DNA of 64,000 nt from an uncultured Saccharospirillaceae bacterium (GCA_947499545.1 CANMOZ010000014.1:44906-108905); one strand, 5' to 3'. Positions 34,269 through 45,274 are shown, numbered from the stretch's first letter. Numbers and translations: made by a program. Notes: generated by a model not told the origin, from the sequence alone.

Positions 34269-36020
34269 TTAGTAAGCTTGCTCTAAAGCTTTCGTATTTT
34301 GCTGAAAAGTCCTAAATTCCACTAGGCCCAACTGACCAGGCCTCACCTGTATTTGTTTCGTCTTTAACTGATTCATTTTTACACTATGCTGGCCTGCCGG
34401 AAGTGCGATCCGACGTATGCGAATATCATATGGCATGCTAAGCCAAGAACGCGTATCCGCTGAAGAGGTTATGGATGAACCAAGCGAAATGAGACCACCG
34501 ATAAGCGCGCCAGTTCCCTCTTCTGACAGGCCGGCTGTTGCTTGAAAGGTCGTAATTTGCTGAAGTGATTCTCTTACAAGTGCGGCATTTAAGTCAGCAC
34601 CTGCTTTAAGTAATTGGTGCTGAAGCGCCAACATTGCCGGAGAGTCAGCGGTTTTCATTGCATACGACTGACCATTAACGTACACCCGGGAGCCTTTAGG
34701 CATTACTTTATTGATGGGTCCATAATAGGGCACTGTTACCCTAATACCAAATTTATCAGCTGCCGCAATGAGCCCCAAATCTGCAGCCGTTTCCCACAAA
34801 GGACCCAAGCCCACACGCTTCTCTTGGGCAAATCGAGTGAGCACATCGTATAAGCCACCCTCACGGTATTGTTTGACCAAATTCAATAAGCCTTTATCGG
34901 CATATAGCATATAGAACCAAGCAAATTGATTACGCTGCTGTTCAATTGAACCCGTTAGTATTGGTCTCAGTACCAATTCTTGGGTATCCATATCCACTGT
35001 TAAGTAAAAATTAAGCTCACCTAACCTCGGTGCCAGACCTGCGTGCTCAATGATGATAACTTCTCCCAATGTCTGACGGTTATCCGTGTAGCGTTTCAGT
35101 TCTGTACGATTTTCAACGGACAATTTCGTGTCCGTTATGCGTGTCACTTCATTTCGGTATCCACCTGCCTTTAACATGGCACGTGCTGTATCTAACCATG
35201 CTTGCTCTGTTATGCCTTGATCTAACCCTAATTGTTCAGCGTAACCCGCTTCATACAGCTGTGCGGCTTTTTGATAGCTAATTCGTGCGTCATCCCATTC
35301 ACCGTAACGCTCATAAATCACGCCCGAAAGATAGTTCGCGTACGCGCTCTGACGAAACACCAGTTTATCTTTTTCTAATGTGTTTCCATTTAGCAATTCA
35401 AAAATTCTGAGCAGCTGTGCAAACGTTGTTTCACTACGTTTTTTGGCTTCTTCGTAGGTCCCTTCTTGTTTTTCAATAACACGCAGTTTTAAATCGATTC
35501 GTCTCGCTTCGACACGCGCTTGGTCCAACAGGGTTTTTTTCTCTTTTTTTGTTCTTGCTTTTTCGGATAATTGCAAATAATTCAGCGCTTTGAAGTAATT
35601 GTAATAAAGGTGTTCAACAGGTGTGCCCAAGTAGTTTGTGTTACTTGAACTGGTGAACATGGATTTCAATACTTCACTGACTCTAAGGGTATAGCCGTCT
35701 TCAGCTAAATCTTCAGCTTTTGATAATAACTGGTTACTTTTAGAATAATCACCTGACAAATGATGCAATAACCCCAATTCTGCATAATACAGCAAGGCAT
35801 CATTACCTTCGGGTTTTAGATTTTTCTTAAATTCTGTTTCAGCTTCTTGATAGTTTTCCGTTTCTATTTGTGTTAAAGCTTCTTTAACACTCCCTCCGTA
35901 CGAGGTACAACCACTGACCAGTAACACCCCTAATGCGATGACAACTGTTCGTATAGATTGAGCACTCACCTTTTGTTGTCGCAAAAAACAGTCTATAAAA
36001 AAATTATTGCACAGGGTCAT
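34269..36020 (-). CDS. COG3014-like TPR-containing lipoprotein
   Basis: This 583-residue lipoprotein carries a VLLVSGCTS lipobox and a helical N-terminal half with TPR-like repeats (NYQEAETEFKKNL, SGDYSKSNQLLSKAEDL, YGEWDDARISYQKAAQLYE). A C-terminal beta-rich half ends SLGSSITSSADTRSWLSMPYDIRI. It looks like the uncharacterised COG3014 family. The signal peptide is unusually long from the ATG at 36020. A GTG 17 codons downstream (35969) would give a standard 21-residue signal and may be the true start. It leads an operon with the LpoB-like and LPP20-like lipoproteins (16-base gap). Confidence 0.75.
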   Translation of the reverse strand: MTLCNNFFIDCFLRQQKVSAQSIRTVVIALGVLLVSGCTSYGGSVKEALTQIETENYQEAETEFKKNLKPEGNDALLYYAELGLLHHLSGDYSKSNQLLSKAEDLAEDGYTLRVSEVLKSMFTSSSNTNYLGTPVEHLYYNYFKALNYLQLSEKARTKKEKKTLLDQARVEARRIDLKLRVIEKQEGTYEEAKKRSETTFAQLLRIFELLNGNTLEKDKLVFRQSAYANYLSGVIYERYGEWDDARISYQKAAQLYEAGYAEQLGLDQGITEQAWLDTARAMLKAGGYRNEVTRITDTKLSVENRTELKRYTDNRQTLGEVIIIEHAGLAPRLGELNFYLTVDMDTQELVLRPILTGSIEQQRNQFAWFYMLYADKGLLNLVKQYREGGLYDVLTRFAQEKRVGLGPLWETAADLGLIAAADKFGIRVTVPYYGPINKVMPKGSRVYVNGQSYAMKTADSPAMLALQHQLLKAGADLNAALVRESLQQITTFQATAGLSEEGTGALIGGLISLGSSITSSADTRSWLSMPYDIRIRRIALPAGQHSVKMNQLKTKQIQVRPGQLGLVEFRTFQQNTKALEQAY

Positions 36021-36074
36021 TCGTTAATACCAAACACGTTAAAAGCACTGCATTATATTTGAGAGAGTAAAAAA

Positions 36075-37073
36075 CTAGGCGTCGCCTAACCACGCATCCA
36101 AAGTAGCCCAAAGAAGCTTGTCCAATTCGGGCGTTTCATTTAAACCGTGATGCCCAGCCTTTTCTATGGTTTTTATGTCTGCGTTGGGGAAGACTTTATG
36201 AATCCAATCTAAATTGTACTTCCAGTCGACGGTTTGATCAGAAGTCCCTTGAACGACATGTATGTGTTCACTTAAAGATTGATAACAGCCATCCTGTAGT
36301 ACAGCTTCCATAGCATGTGACCATTCTAACATGGCTTTGACCCATTGTGCTGTAAGCCATTTCGACTGCAATGGGTCTTGCTCGCGTACAAAATCAAGAA
36401 ATTCTTGATGACCCGAGTTTGGCTGAAAGTTCCGTTTCACATCCGTAACGAAGTGCTTCAAAATTGCATACATACCCTTAATCCGAGCATGGTGCGCAGG
36501 CCGAACCAGAGGGGAAAACAACAGCAGCTCATCAACCGGTGGTTTCTTTAATTGGTGCTGAACCATGTGATTAATCCAAATAGCCCCTCCTGTGCTTTGA
36601 CCCGCGCCAATCCACCGCCCTTCTGAAAAAACTTCTCGTAAATTTAATATTTTAGTCAGGACATCCTCATACTCTTGAAAGCTGCGAATAGAGGCCATTT
36701 GCCCCGTTGATAATCCATGCCCAGGCAAATCGATCAATACAAGGTCATAACCGCGTTCTAACCAACAACGAAAAGCGTGCCCAAAGAGCCCAATATGATC
36801 AAACAATCCATGCAAGAACAGTACGGTGCCCTTATTTTGATTCACGCCTACCTGGTGCCGAACATAATGCAAATGAATTTGATAACCATCGACAGACAAC
36901 TGGGACGTAAAATGATCGACTTTAAATAAGCGAGCAAAATCGATGTCATAAAAATTCAGATAAGCTTGTTGAATCCCATGCTGAGGCGGCAGCATTTCTG
37001 GAAACTGCGGTGTTTGAATTAAAATCTCTCCTGGGCTCCAGTCCAAATTAGGATTGGTTAATGGCGCTAACAT
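36075..37073 (-). CDS. Alpha/beta hydrolase (lysophospholipase-like)
   Basis: The 332-residue cytoplasmic enzyme has an alpha/beta hydrolase core: FLHGLFDHIGLF (oxyanion region), DLPGHGLSTG, nucleophile Ser in GAGQSTGG, Asp in GTSDQTVDW and His in KAGHHGLNE. The layout fits the COG2267 lysophospholipase/monoacylglycerol lipase group. No signal peptide is seen. It is encoded just before fba on the same strand side but ends independently. The substrate is unknown. Confidence 0.83.
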   Translation of the reverse strand: MLAPLTNPNLDWSPGEILIQTPQFPEMLPPQHGIQQAYLNFYDIDFARLFKVDHFTSQLSVDGYQIHLHYVRHQVGVNQNKGTVLFLHGLFDHIGLFGHAFRCWLERGYDLVLIDLPGHGLSTGQMASIRSFQEYEDVLTKILNLREVFSEGRWIGAGQSTGGAIWINHMVQHQLKKPPVDELLLFSPLVRPAHHARIKGMYAILKHFVTDVKRNFQPNSGHQEFLDFVREQDPLQSKWLTAQWVKAMLEWSHAMEAVLQDGCYQSLSEHIHVVQGTSDQTVDWKYNLDWIHKVFPNADIKTIEKAGHHGLNETPELDKLLWATLDAWLGDA

Positions 37074-37097
37074 GAGATTCCTCTACCCCAGGTTATG

Positions 37098-37115
37098 AGC
37101 GGGCAAATGCCCGCT
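37098..37115 (-). terminator. GC-rich hairpin downstream of fba
   Basis: AGCGGGCA and TGCCCGCT form a perfect eight-base-pair stem with a very short loop just after the fba stop codon. There is no T-run, so it may mark a processed or Rho-dependent end of the tkt-epd-pgk-fba transcript. Confidence 0.45.
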
Positions 37116-37122
37116 GGTGGGA

Positions 37123-38187
37123 TTATTGAATTTTAGCTTTCAGTTCTCCAGCTGCATAACGATCTGTCATGTCAGCCAAAGATAAGGATTTTATTTTAGA
37201 TGCCTGCCCAGCCGTTCCAAAAGCTTCATAACGATCCATACAAATCGTTTTCATTGCCTTCATGGTTTCTTTGAGGAATTTTCTTGGGTCAAACTCCGAA
37301 GGATTATGCGCAAGAAAACGTCTCACGGCGCCTGTGGATGCTAAACGAAGGTCGGTATCAATATTGACCTTACGCACACCATGCTTAATTCCCTCAACAA
37401 TTTGTTCAACGGGAACGCCATAAGTTTCCGGGATTTTGCCGCCAAACTCATTAATCACTGCCAACCACTCTTGTGGCACCGAAGAAGATCCATGCATCAC
37501 TAAATGGGTATTGGGGATACGCTTGTGAATATCACGTATGCGGCCAATATCCAAAATGTCACCTGTCGGCGGACGGGTAAATTTATACGCGCCATGGGAA
37601 GTACCACAAGCAATCGCCAAAGCATCAACTTGAGTTGCTTTAACAAATTCCGCTGCTTCTTCAGGATCGGTTAGCAGTTGCGAGTGATCCAAAATGCCTT
37701 CCGCACCGATCCCATCTTCTTCCCCTGCTTGCCCAGTTTCTAAAGACCCTAAACAACCCAGTTCGCCTTCCACGGACACACCACAGGCATGAGCCATTTC
37801 AACCGTCCGCTTCGTCACGTCAACATTGTATTCATAAGAAGCAGGCGTTTTACCGTCTTCTCGTAAAGAGCCATCCATCATCACCGAGCTAAATCCCAGC
37901 TGGATCGATTGCTGACAAACCGCTGGAGAGGTTCCGTGATCCTGGTGCATCACCACAGGAATATGAGGGAATTCTTCAATGGCAGCCAAAATCATGTGAC
38001 GCAGAAACGGGGCTCCGGCGTACTTTCTCGCGCCTGCCGACGCTTGAACAATAACGGGGGAATCCGTCGCATCAGCGGCCTCCATAATCGCCCGCATCTG
38101 TTCTAGATTATTGACGTTGAATGCGGGTACTCCGTATTGGTGTTCCGCTGCGTGATCCAACAGTTGACGTAAGCTGATGAGTGCCAT
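37123..38187 (-). CDS. fba: Class II fructose-bisphosphate aldolase
   Basis: This zinc-dependent enzyme interconverts fructose 1,6-bisphosphate with dihydroxyacetone phosphate and glyceraldehyde 3-phosphate. The zinc-binding histidines are in HQDHG (about residue 80), GTSHGAYKF and [20 protein letters not shown] binds phosphate. The 354 residues and [10 protein letters not shown] opening fit the class IIB 'Calvin cycle' subtype common in Pseudomonas. It closes the tkt-epd-pgk-fba gene row. Confidence 0.95.
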   Translation of the reverse strand: MALISLRQLLDHAAEHQYGVPAFNVNNLEQMRAIMEAADATDSPVIVQASAGARKYAGAPFLRHMILAAIEEFPHIPVVMHQDHGTSPAVCQQSIQLGFSSVMMDGSLREDGKTPASYEYNVDVTKRTVEMAHACGVSVEGELGCLGSLETGQAGEEDGIGAEGILDHSQLLTDPEEAAEFVKATQVDALAIACGTSHGAYKFTRPPTGDILDIGRIRDIHKRIPNTHLVMHGSSSVPQEWLAVINEFGGKIPETYGVPVEQIVEGIKHGVRKVNIDTDLRLASTGAVRRFLAHNPSEFDPRKFLKETMKAMKTICMDRYEAFGTAGQASKIKSLSLADMTDRYAAGELKAKIQ

Positions 38188-38325
38188 GTGCGCTCCTCTA
38201 ACCTCTACTTGCTTGATGCGAACATCAGTGAATTCCGATGATAGCGACGATTTCTAGCAAACTCATTGGAAACCGTCGTATGTTCTATACCCAAACGTTC
38301 TATGGGCTACCCTAACGCAAAGGAT

Positions 38326-39495
38326 TTAGGCTTTTGCTGCCCTCTGCTTCAGGGCTTCAACGGCCGGCAACGCTTTTCCTTCCACAAATTCTAAAAACAC
38401 GCCGCCGCCAGTGGAGATGTAGGACACTTGATCACGAATACCAAATTGATCAATCGCCGCTAAAGTGTCACCACCGCCTGCAATTGAAAAAGCCGTTGAC
38501 GTCGCAATAGCTTCTGATAGCACCTTGGTGCCCTGACTAAAGGCTTCAAATTCAAATACCCCAACAGGGCCATTCCAAATAATGGTGCCCGCTTTATGAA
38601 GGCGCTCGGCAATGGCTTTGGCGGATTCTGGGCCTATATCCAAAATCATATCGTCATCGGCTACTTCCTGGATGGGCTTCAACACAGCTTCAGCGTCTTC
38701 AGCAAATCGTTTCGCACAAACCACGTCGACCGGGATAGGGATCTGCACTTTTTCCAGCAAAGCTTTAGCCGTGGGAATCAAATCTGATTCGTACAGCGAC
38801 TGCCCAACAGAGTGGCCAGCAGCAGCGATGAAAGTATTCGCAATACCACCGCCGACGATAATCTCGTCTGCAACCTCAGCTAGTCGTTCAAGTACTGACA
38901 ACTTTGTGGATACTTTCGAACCGCCGACCACCGCTACCAATGGTTTTTTAGGGGCTTCTAGCGCTTGTGCCAAAGCCTCTAACTCAGCACTCAGCAGCGG
39001 TCCTGCACAAGCCACGGGTGCATGCAAGGCAACGCCATGAGTTGAGGCTTGCGCTCGATGCGCTGTGCCGAATGCATCCATCACAAAAACATCACAAAGG
39101 GCTGCATATTGCTTCGCTAGCGCTTCATCGTTTTTCTTTTCACCGCGATTAAAGCGTACATTTTCTAACAGAGCACATTGCCCATTCTGCAGTGCCACCG
39201 GTTCGTCAAGGTTACTCACCAAAGAAACCTTTTGCCCTAAGGCGTCTGAAAGGTACTGAGCAACGGGCAGAAGACTCAATGCATCATCATACTCGCCTTC
39301 TACAGGGCGACCCAGGTGAGACATGATCAAGACCTTTGCTCCGGCCTTTAAAGCAAATTCAATGCTAGGAAGAGCTGCTTGCAAGCGCGCGTCAGAGGTA
39401 ATCTTGCCTTCTCGAATGGGTACATTAAGGTCTTCACGAATCAGTACCCGCTGCCCAGACAAAGGCAGATCGGTCATTTTCAATATATCGGTCAT
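38326..39495 (-). CDS. pgk: Phosphoglycerate kinase
   Basis: Pgk transfers phosphate between 1,3-bisphosphoglycerate and ADP in glycolysis. The N-domain RIREDLNVP (RxDxNVP motif), MSHLGRP and [12 protein letters not shown], and the C-domain [18 protein letters not shown]-like ([10 protein letters not shown]) and GGGDTLAAI are all present. The start is the ATG three codons into the frame; a TTG two codons earlier is possible. It follows epd with a seven-base gap and precedes fba. Confidence 0.95.
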   Translation of the reverse strand: MTDILKMTDLPLSGQRVLIREDLNVPIREGKITSDARLQAALPSIEFALKAGAKVLIMSHLGRPVEGEYDDALSLLPVAQYLSDALGQKVSLVSNLDEPVALQNGQCALLENVRFNRGEKKNDEALAKQYAALCDVFVMDAFGTAHRAQASTHGVALHAPVACAGPLLSAELEALAQALEAPKKPLVAVVGGSKVSTKLSVLERLAEVADEIIVGGGIANTFIAAAGHSVGQSLYESDLIPTAKALLEKVQIPIPVDVVCAKRFAEDAEAVLKPIQEVADDDMILDIGPESAKAIAERLHKAGTIIWNGPVGVFEFEAFSQGTKVLSEAIATSTAFSIAGGGDTLAAIDQFGIRDQVSYISTGGGVFLEFVEGKALPAVEALKQRAAKA

Positions 39496-39502
39496 AGCCA
39501 AA

Positions 39503-40531
39503 TTACTGTCCTGGCACTAAAGAGTTTCGGTCTAATATTTTGAGCGCAACATCGATCATACGATTCGCAAAACCCCACTCATTATCAAACCAAACAAAGA
39601 GTTTAAGCAGGTGATCATGGCTGACTCGAGTCTGTGTCGCATCCACAATCCCCGATCGCGGATCATGATTAAAATCCACGGAGGCGTGGGGTTCAGTGCT
39701 GTAGCCAATAAGGTGCGGCATGCTATCAGACAATTGTTTCAAGCGTTGATTCACCTGATCCTGGTTGACAGCGGAGCGCAACTGTAAGCTCAGATCCATC
39801 ACCGACACATTGAGTGTCGGCACCCGCACGTGCAAACTTTCAAAACGATCTTCCAGGTGCTGAAGCAAGCGGCCAATGCCCTTGGGAAGCTGAGTATCAA
39901 CCGGAATAATGGATGATACGGCTGCACGCGTTTGCCTAAGATTCGAGTGGTAAGCATCAATCACGGGCTGATCATTCATCGCGGAATGGATCGTCGTTGT
40001 TACACCCCGCTCAATACCAAAGGCTTGATCCAGGGTATGCAATATCGGAATGACGCAGTTCGTGGAGCAAGAACCCGCGGATAGAATGTGCTCTCGTCCT
40101 GTCAGTTGATCGTCGTTGAAACCAACGATACAGGTAGCATCAACATCCGCCTGAGCAGGGTGTGAAAACAAAACTTTACCAGCCCCTTGGCTTAACTGAC
40201 GGTCAGCCGTAGCACGATCACTGTAACTGCCCGAACATTCCAGCAGCACGTCTAATTTATAAGGATGCCAGTCAATGGCATCCAAATTGGGTTGATTTAA
40301 AACCTCAATAGGCTTTCCATCCACATGTAACTGCTTCCCTTTCACTTCAAGCGTTCCGGGGAAACGGCCATGCGTACTGTCGTACTGAGCGACGTATTTC
40401 AGCGTAGCAAGGTCCGTTGGCTCATTGATCACCACAACTTGCAACTGCGATTCTAATTGACGTTCGTGGATCGCTCGAAGTACACAGCGTCCAATCCGCC
40501 CAAAACCGTTGATGCCAATACGGGCTTTCAT
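39503..40531 (-). CDS. epd: Erythrose-4-phosphate dehydrogenase
   Basis: Epd oxidises erythrose 4-phosphate to 4-phosphoerythronate, the first committed step of pyridoxal phosphate synthesis. It belongs to the GAPDH superfamily: [10 protein letters not shown] (NAD site) and the catalytic Cys in SCSTNC. The Epd-type [17 protein letters not shown] replaces the GAPDH-type TTVHALTNDQ seen in the second enzyme at 62370-63374. Position between tkt and pgk is the usual one for epd. Some GAPDH activity cannot be excluded. Confidence 0.9.
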   Translation of the reverse strand: MKARIGINGFGRIGRCVLRAIHERQLESQLQVVVINEPTDLATLKYVAQYDSTHGRFPGTLEVKGKQLHVDGKPIEVLNQPNLDAIDWHPYKLDVLLECSGSYSDRATADRQLSQGAGKVLFSHPAQADVDATCIVGFNDDQLTGREHILSAGSCSTNCVIPILHTLDQAFGIERGVTTTIHSAMNDQPVIDAYHSNLRQTRAAVSSIIPVDTQLPKGIGRLLQHLEDRFESLHVRVPTLNVSVMDLSLQLRSAVNQDQVNQRLKQLSDSMPHLIGYSTEPHASVDFNHDPRSGIVDATQTRVSHDHLLKLFVWFDNEWGFANRMIDVALKILDRNSLVPGQ

Positions 40532-40537
40532 AAAGGA

Positions 40538-42535
40538 TTATGCCAACGCCTCAACCTGTTGAAGTAAGTTTTCTAAATGAAAACCAAAGTGCTGAAATAA
40601 ATCCCCAGCCGGCGCCGATTCCCCGAAGGTTTTCATGCCCACGACCGCACCATTTAAACCCACATACTTGTACCAGAAGTCCTGTTGGCTGGCTTCAATG
40701 GCAATGCGTTTTGTCACGGCGCTCGGCAATACAGACTCTCGATAATCACGACTTTGCGCATCAAAACGCTCGGTACAAGGCATGGATACCACTCGAGTTT
40801 CAACACCGGTCGCATTTAAATGCTCAGCCGCTTGAATAGCCAACGCCACTTCAGATCCGGTTGCGATCAAAATCACTTCGGGGGCTTCAGAAGCACACTC
40901 TTGTAGGATGTAACCGCCCTTTTCAATGTCAGCCAACTGAGCAGGGCTGCGATTTTGATGAGGTAAATTTTGTCTACTGAACGCTAATGCACTGGGGCCG
41001 TCTTGACGTTCTAATGCCACCTTCCAGGCGACTGCCGTTTCAACCGTGTCACAAGGGCGCCATGTATCGAGATTGGGCGTCGTCCGAAGATTGGCTAATT
41101 GCTCAATCGGCTGGTGGGTCGGACCGTCTTCCCCTAATCCAATGGAGTCGTGGGTGTATACAAAAAGAGAACGTTGCTTCATCAAAGCGGCCATACGCAC
41201 TGCATTGCGGGCGTACTCCATAAACATCAAGAAGGTGCCACCAAAAGGAATCAAGCCTTTGTGCAACGCAACTCCGTTCATGATGGCGCTCATGCCAAAC
41301 TCACGCACGCCGTAAAAACAATAATTCCCAGATGCATCTTCAGCACTGATGCCTTTTGCATTTGGCCATAGGGTCAAATTTGAGCCCGCTAAATCGGCAG
41401 AGCCACCAAAGAGTTCTGGCAATACGTCTGCATAAGCCTCAATGGCTTGTTGGCTGGCTTTTCTTGAAGCGATGGTCTGGGCTTTTTCATGCTGAGCCTG
41501 AACAAAGGCTTTCGCTTTTTCACTAAAGTCTTCCGGAAGTTCTCCAGTGGCACGACGCTTAAATTCAGCTGCCAATTCAGGGTATTCAGCTTCATAAGCG
41601 GCGAATTTGGATGCCCACTCTGACTCAGCGGTAGCGCCTTTCTCCGTCGCATCCCAGCCTTTGTATAACTCGTCAGGTACTTCAAATGGAGGGTGGTTCC
41701 ATCCCAATCGCTCACGAGTTAATTGGATTTCCTCTTCACCTAAAGGCGCGCCGTGGCAAGCTTCTTTGCCTTCTTTGTTTGGAGAACCGTAACCAATGGT
41801 GGTCTTACAAATAATTAAGGTCGGTTGTTCGGTATTTTCGCGGGCATTTTCAATCGCTGCTTGAATCTCATCGGCGTTATGGCCATCGACTTTTTGGATG
41901 ACTTGCCAACCGTAGGATTCAAAACGTAGCGCCGTATCATCGGTAAACCAGCCCTCAACCTCTCCATCAATGGAAATCCCGTTGTCATCGTAAAAGGCTA
42001 TGAGTTTTCCTAATCCGAGCGTGCCAGCAAGTGAGCAAACTTCGTGAGAAATACCTTCCATTAAGCAGCCGTCACCCAGAAATACATAGGTATGGTGATC
42101 GACAATTGAATGGCCTGGACGATTGAATTGCGCCGCCATCGTTCGCTCGGCTAACGCCATTCCTACTGCATTTGCCAGCCCCTGACCTAAAGGACCCGTC
42201 GTAGTTTCAACGCCTGGCGCGTAGCCGTACTCTGGATGACCCGGTGTTTTGGAGTGCAGTTGACGGAATTGTTTGAGTTCATCGATAGGGAGGTCGTAGC
42301 CAGAAAGGTGTAAAAGGGAATAAAGCAACATCGAACCGTGACCATTGGAGAGTACGAAACGGTCCCGATCCACCCAGTCTGGGTTTTTGGGATTATGCTT
42401 TAGAAAATCATTCCAAAGCACCTCAGCAATGTCCGCCATTCCCATGGGGGCTCCTGGATGCCCAGACTTAGCTTTCTGAACGGCGTCCATACTAAGGGCT
42501 CGGATGGCATGGGCAAGCTGGCTACGGGAGGTCAT
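40538..42535 (-). CDS. tktA: Transketolase
   Basis: Transketolase moves two-carbon units between sugar phosphates with thiamine diphosphate in the pentose phosphate pathway. The cofactor site is [18 protein letters not shown] (near 155) and [20 protein letters not shown] and the pyrimidine-domain [14 protein letters not shown] are typical. Its 665 residues are the family length. It starts the tkt-epd-pgk-fba row (six-base gap to epd) and is divergent from the methionine-cycle operon. Confidence 0.96.
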   Translation of the reverse strand: MTSRSQLAHAIRALSMDAVQKAKSGHPGAPMGMADIAEVLWNDFLKHNPKNPDWVDRDRFVLSNGHGSMLLYSLLHLSGYDLPIDELKQFRQLHSKTPGHPEYGYAPGVETTTGPLGQGLANAVGMALAERTMAAQFNRPGHSIVDHHTYVFLGDGCLMEGISHEVCSLAGTLGLGKLIAFYDDNGISIDGEVEGWFTDDTALRFESYGWQVIQKVDGHNADEIQAAIENARENTEQPTLIICKTTIGYGSPNKEGKEACHGAPLGEEEIQLTRERLGWNHPPFEVPDELYKGWDATEKGATAESEWASKFAAYEAEYPELAAEFKRRATGELPEDFSEKAKAFVQAQHEKAQTIASRKASQQAIEAYADVLPELFGGSADLAGSNLTLWPNAKGISAEDASGNYCFYGVREFGMSAIMNGVALHKGLIPFGGTFLMFMEYARNAVRMAALMKQRSLFVYTHDSIGLGEDGPTHQPIEQLANLRTTPNLDTWRPCDTVETAVAWKVALERQDGPSALAFSRQNLPHQNRSPAQLADIEKGGYILQECASEAPEVILIATGSEVALAIQAAEHLNATGVETRVVSMPCTERFDAQSRDYRESVLPSAVTKRIAIEASQQDFWYKYVGLNGAVVGMKTFGESAPAGDLFQHFGFHLENLLQQVEALA

Positions 42536-42693
42536 GCACTACTCCTGGTCACGAAAATAATCTCGCTTTTGAAATTTCGGGCTTCATTGGGCGCAGATCA
42601 CGAACTGTCTCCACCCGCCCCTTGGGGTCGTCCATTTTCTTACATCTGCTCTTCACAGGCAAACGTTCTGGCACAATCAAACCAAGGAATATG

Positions 42694-42712
42694 CCTAAAA
42701 CTCACTTTTAGG
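42694..42712. promoter_or_regulatory. Palindrome upstream of tktA
   Basis: CCTAAAA and TTTTAGG are perfect 7-base arms with a five-base spacer, about 160 bases upstream of tktA. The symmetry suggests a dimeric repressor site; no regulator can be named. Confidence 0.4.
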
Positions 42713-42764
42713 AACATTCAATTCTACTGATGCGCCAAAAGAGGTGCTTTGAGTGCCTCGCATG

Positions 42765-42780
42765 ATCAAAAGATTTTGAT
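42765..42780. promoter_or_regulatory. Palindromic operator candidate for the ArsR-type regulator
   Basis: ATCAAAAGATTTTGAT is a perfect 7-base inverted repeat with a two-base centre, the size expected for an ArsR-family dimer site. It lies about 237 bases upstream of the regulator gene and could control the SAM-cycle operon, tktA, or both. Confidence 0.42.
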
Positions 42781-43016
42781 TAATGATTGCTGAGGGTCTA
42801 AATTATTGTTAAATTCCGTGCCCCGCGTTGATAGCCTCGCAGAGTGCAAGGCAAAGCATTCTAGCTGGCTAAAACAGGCTATAGACGACACGCCCTAACT
42901 TGCTATTTGTGGGTGTTGTACTCCTCAAAGCCACGCATCACCGACAAAAAAGAGGTGGTCTCGGCTGGTGGGTAATAACTGTCAGAGTATCAAGAATCGT
43001 TATTTAAGGTATCAAT

Positions 43017-44042
43017 TTGGAAACCGATACGCCTCATTCAATACAGACACCTTCGTCGCTCCATCCGACACAACCGCTGTCTACTGAGGCCGTTGCGCTT
43101 GTTTGCAAAGCCAGCGCAGACAGTTTTCGCGTGGAAATACTGCGTGTATTGCAACAAGATTCCTTCGGAGTATTAGAGTTAAGCGATATTTTCGGTGTAC
43201 GCCAATCCGCCATGAGCCACCATCTAAAGATTTTGGTGCAGGCAGGACTCATTGAACACAAACGGCAGGCCAATTCGAATTTTTATCGGCGGGCGGTCAT
43301 TGCACTAGATGACCCCTTACTTGACCTCAAACAACAGATTTTAGCCGCCATTGATGAGACCACTCTCAGCCACGATTTATCACAAGCGATGGCGAGAATT
43401 CATCACAGTCGAGCACAACAATCCAGAGAGTTTTTTAACCGCCACGCGGGTCAATTCAGCGAGATCAATGATTTGATCGCTGGCTACGAGCATTATGCGG
43501 ACATCATTGAAGCCGTCATGGAACCTTTAGAACTGCCCAATGATAGCTATGCAATGGAAGTCGGCCCAGGAGAAGGCGGTTTTTTAGCGCCACTGGCGGC
43601 TCGCTTTAAACAGATCTATGCGCTTGATAATTCCGGCCCCATGTTAGAACTGGCAAGACGTTATCTACCTGAAGACGTCACCAATGTTCGTTTTATATTG
43701 GGTGATACTCAAAGCGCATTGCGCGATGGACTTAATGTCGATTTCATCGCATATAACATGGTGATGCACCACAATCCATCACCCGAACAATTGTTCGGTG
43801 ACTCAGCGGAACTGCTCAATGATCAGGGCTTTTTGTTGATTACCGAGCTTTGCCCACACGATCAACAGTGGACAATGGAAAGCTGCGGCGATTTATGGCT
43901 GGGGTTGTCACCAGAAGATATTCAAAGCTGGGGACATCAAGCAGGACTCACCCATCTGCAGCAAGTCATTACAGGGCTTAGGAATGGCTTTCAGGTGCAA
44001 GTACAGTTATTTCAAAAGTGCTCGCACTCACCCAGCCAATAG
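43017..44042 (+). CDS. ArsR-family regulator fused to a SAM methyltransferase domain (SahR-like)
   Basis: The 341-residue protein joins an ArsR-type winged helix (about residues 25-100) to a class I methyltransferase fold (about 150-335). The helix reads VLELSDIFGVRQSAMSHHLKILVQAGLIEH. The methyltransferase SAM loop is MEVGPGEGGFLAPLA, and its VDFIAYNMVMHH is motif IV-like. The metal-binding CxC of metal sensors is absent, so it probably senses SAM or S-adenosylhomocysteine through the second domain. SahR-type regulators with this layout control SAM-cycle genes in Proteobacteria, and a similar gene precedes metK in Pseudomonas. The TTG start has AAGG eight bases upstream. It heads a metK-ahcY-metF operon. 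Confidence 0.82.
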   Translation: METDTPHSIQTPSSLHPTQPLSTEAVALVCKASADSFRVEILRVLQQDSFGVLELSDIFGVRQSAMSHHLKILVQAGLIEHKRQANSNFYRRAVIALDDPLLDLKQQILAAIDETTLSHDLSQAMARIHHSRAQQSREFFNRHAGQFSEINDLIAGYEHYADIIEAVMEPLELPNDSYAMEVGPGEGGFLAPLAARFKQIYALDNSGPMLELARRYLPEDVTNVRFILGDTQSALRDGLNVDFIAYNMVMHHNPSPEQLFGDSAELLNDQGFLLITELCPHDQQWTMESCGDLWLGLSPEDIQSWGHQAGLTHLQQVITGLRNGFQVQVQLFQKCSHSPSQ

Positions 44043-44074
44043 AATTGCTGATATACAAGTAGGAAGACAATACC

Positions 44075-45238
44075 ATGAGTGAATACAACCTGTTTACTTC
44101 AGAATCCGTTTCTGAAGGGCATCCTGACAAAATTGCCGACCAAATATCCGATGCTATTTTGGACGCGATGTTAAAAGACGACCCCAACTCGCGTGTGGCC
44201 GTCGAGACGCTGATCAAAACCGGCATGGTGGTCGTGGCAGGTGAAGTCAGAACCAGCACGTACATTGATATTGAGGATTTAGTACGTGACGTTGTATTAG
44301 GCATTGGCTACAACCACAGCGATATGGGCTTTGACGGCGCTAGCTGTGCCGTTTTAAATGCGATTGGCAAACAATCCACCGATATCGCTATGGGCGTAGA
44401 CGAAGGCAGCGACAAAGACCTCGGCGCTGGTGACCAAGGCCTCATGTTCGGTTACGCAACCAATGAAACCGACGTGCTCATGCCCGCCCCTATTACTTAT
44501 GCGCATCGTTTGGTTAAACGCCAAGCGTACGTTCGTAAAAGCGGACTGCTTGAATGGTTGCGCCCGGATGCTAAATCCCAAGTAACCTTCCGCTACGAGA
44601 AAGGGAAACCGGTTGGGATTGATGCGGTGGTTCTATCGACACAGCACGCCGACGGTATTCGCCTTGACGATTTGCGTGAAGCCGTGACCGAGCACATTCT
44701 TGGCCCTGTTCTACCCGCAGAGTGGATCAGCAAAGACACAAAATTCTTCATTAACCCAACCGGCAATTTCGTGATCGGCGGACCTGTAGGCGATTGTGGA
44801 CTGACTGGCCGAAAAATCATCGTTGATACTTACGGCGGTATGGCACGTCATGGCGGCGGCGCGTTCTCTGGGAAAGATCCCTCGAAAGTGGATCGTTCGG
44901 CTGCTTACGCGGGTCGTTACGTTGCAAAAAATATTGTTGCCGCTGGCTTGGCCAATCGTTGTGAAATTCAAGTGTCTTACGCCATTGGCGTCTCTGAACC
45001 GACTTCTATTTCCATCAACACCTTTGGTACCAACCAGATTGATGAGAAAAAAATCGCTGATCTTGTTCGCGAATACTTCGACTTGACGCCTGCCGGCCTC
45101 ATTAAAATGCTCGATCTTAAGCGCCCCATATACCAACCAACCTCTGCGTATGGGCATTTTGGCCGCGAAGAAACGAACTTCACATGGGAAAACACTGACA
45201 AAGCTGACGTGTTAAAAAATGCCGCTGGTCGTGCATAA
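44075..45238 (+). CDS. metK: S-adenosylmethionine synthetase
   Basis: MetK joins methionine and ATP to make SAM. The N-terminal [29 protein letters not shown] and [19 protein letters not shown] signatures are complete, and 387 residues is normal. GGAAG precedes the ATG. It is the second gene of the regulator-metK-ahcY-metF operon, with a 32-base gap after the regulator. Confidence 0.97.
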   Translation: MSEYNLFTSESVSEGHPDKIADQISDAILDAMLKDDPNSRVAVETLIKTGMVVVAGEVRTSTYIDIEDLVRDVVLGIGYNHSDMGFDGASCAVLNAIGKQSTDIAMGVDEGSDKDLGAGDQGLMFGYATNETDVLMPAPITYAHRLVKRQAYVRKSGLLEWLRPDAKSQVTFRYEKGKPVGIDAVVLSTQHADGIRLDDLREAVTEHILGPVLPAEWISKDTKFFINPTGNFVIGGPVGDCGLTGRKIIVDTYGGMARHGGGAFSGKDPSKVDRSAAYAGRYVAKNIVAAGLANRCEIQVSYAIGVSEPTSISINTFGTNQIDEKKIADLVREYFDLTPAGLIKMLDLKRPIYQPTSAYGHFGREETNFTWENTDKADVLKNAAGRA

Positions 45239-45274
45239 CGCCAAGCGAACAAGCCAACAGGGGAGAGTTGCTTA

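Larger units (their letters stand above)
42536..43016. other. Divergent regulatory region between tktA and the SAM-cycle operon
   Basis: These 481 bases hold no convincing gene. Two perfect palindromes stand out: CCTAAAA-CTCAC-TTTTAGG at 42694-42712 and ATCAAAA-GA-TTTTGAT at 42765-42780. The rightward leader of about 236 bases after the second palindrome could be transcribed. I looked for SAM and SAH riboswitch cores and found none that I trust. Confidence 0.55.

Noticed and set aside
42781-43016. SAM-type riboswitch in the leader of the SAM-cycle operon
   Set aside because: I could not find a convincing conserved core; only weak hairpins are visible. A covariance-model search would settle it.
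45239-45274. SAH riboswitch before ahcY
   Set aside because: The gap is only 36 bases and lacks the conserved riboswitch core.
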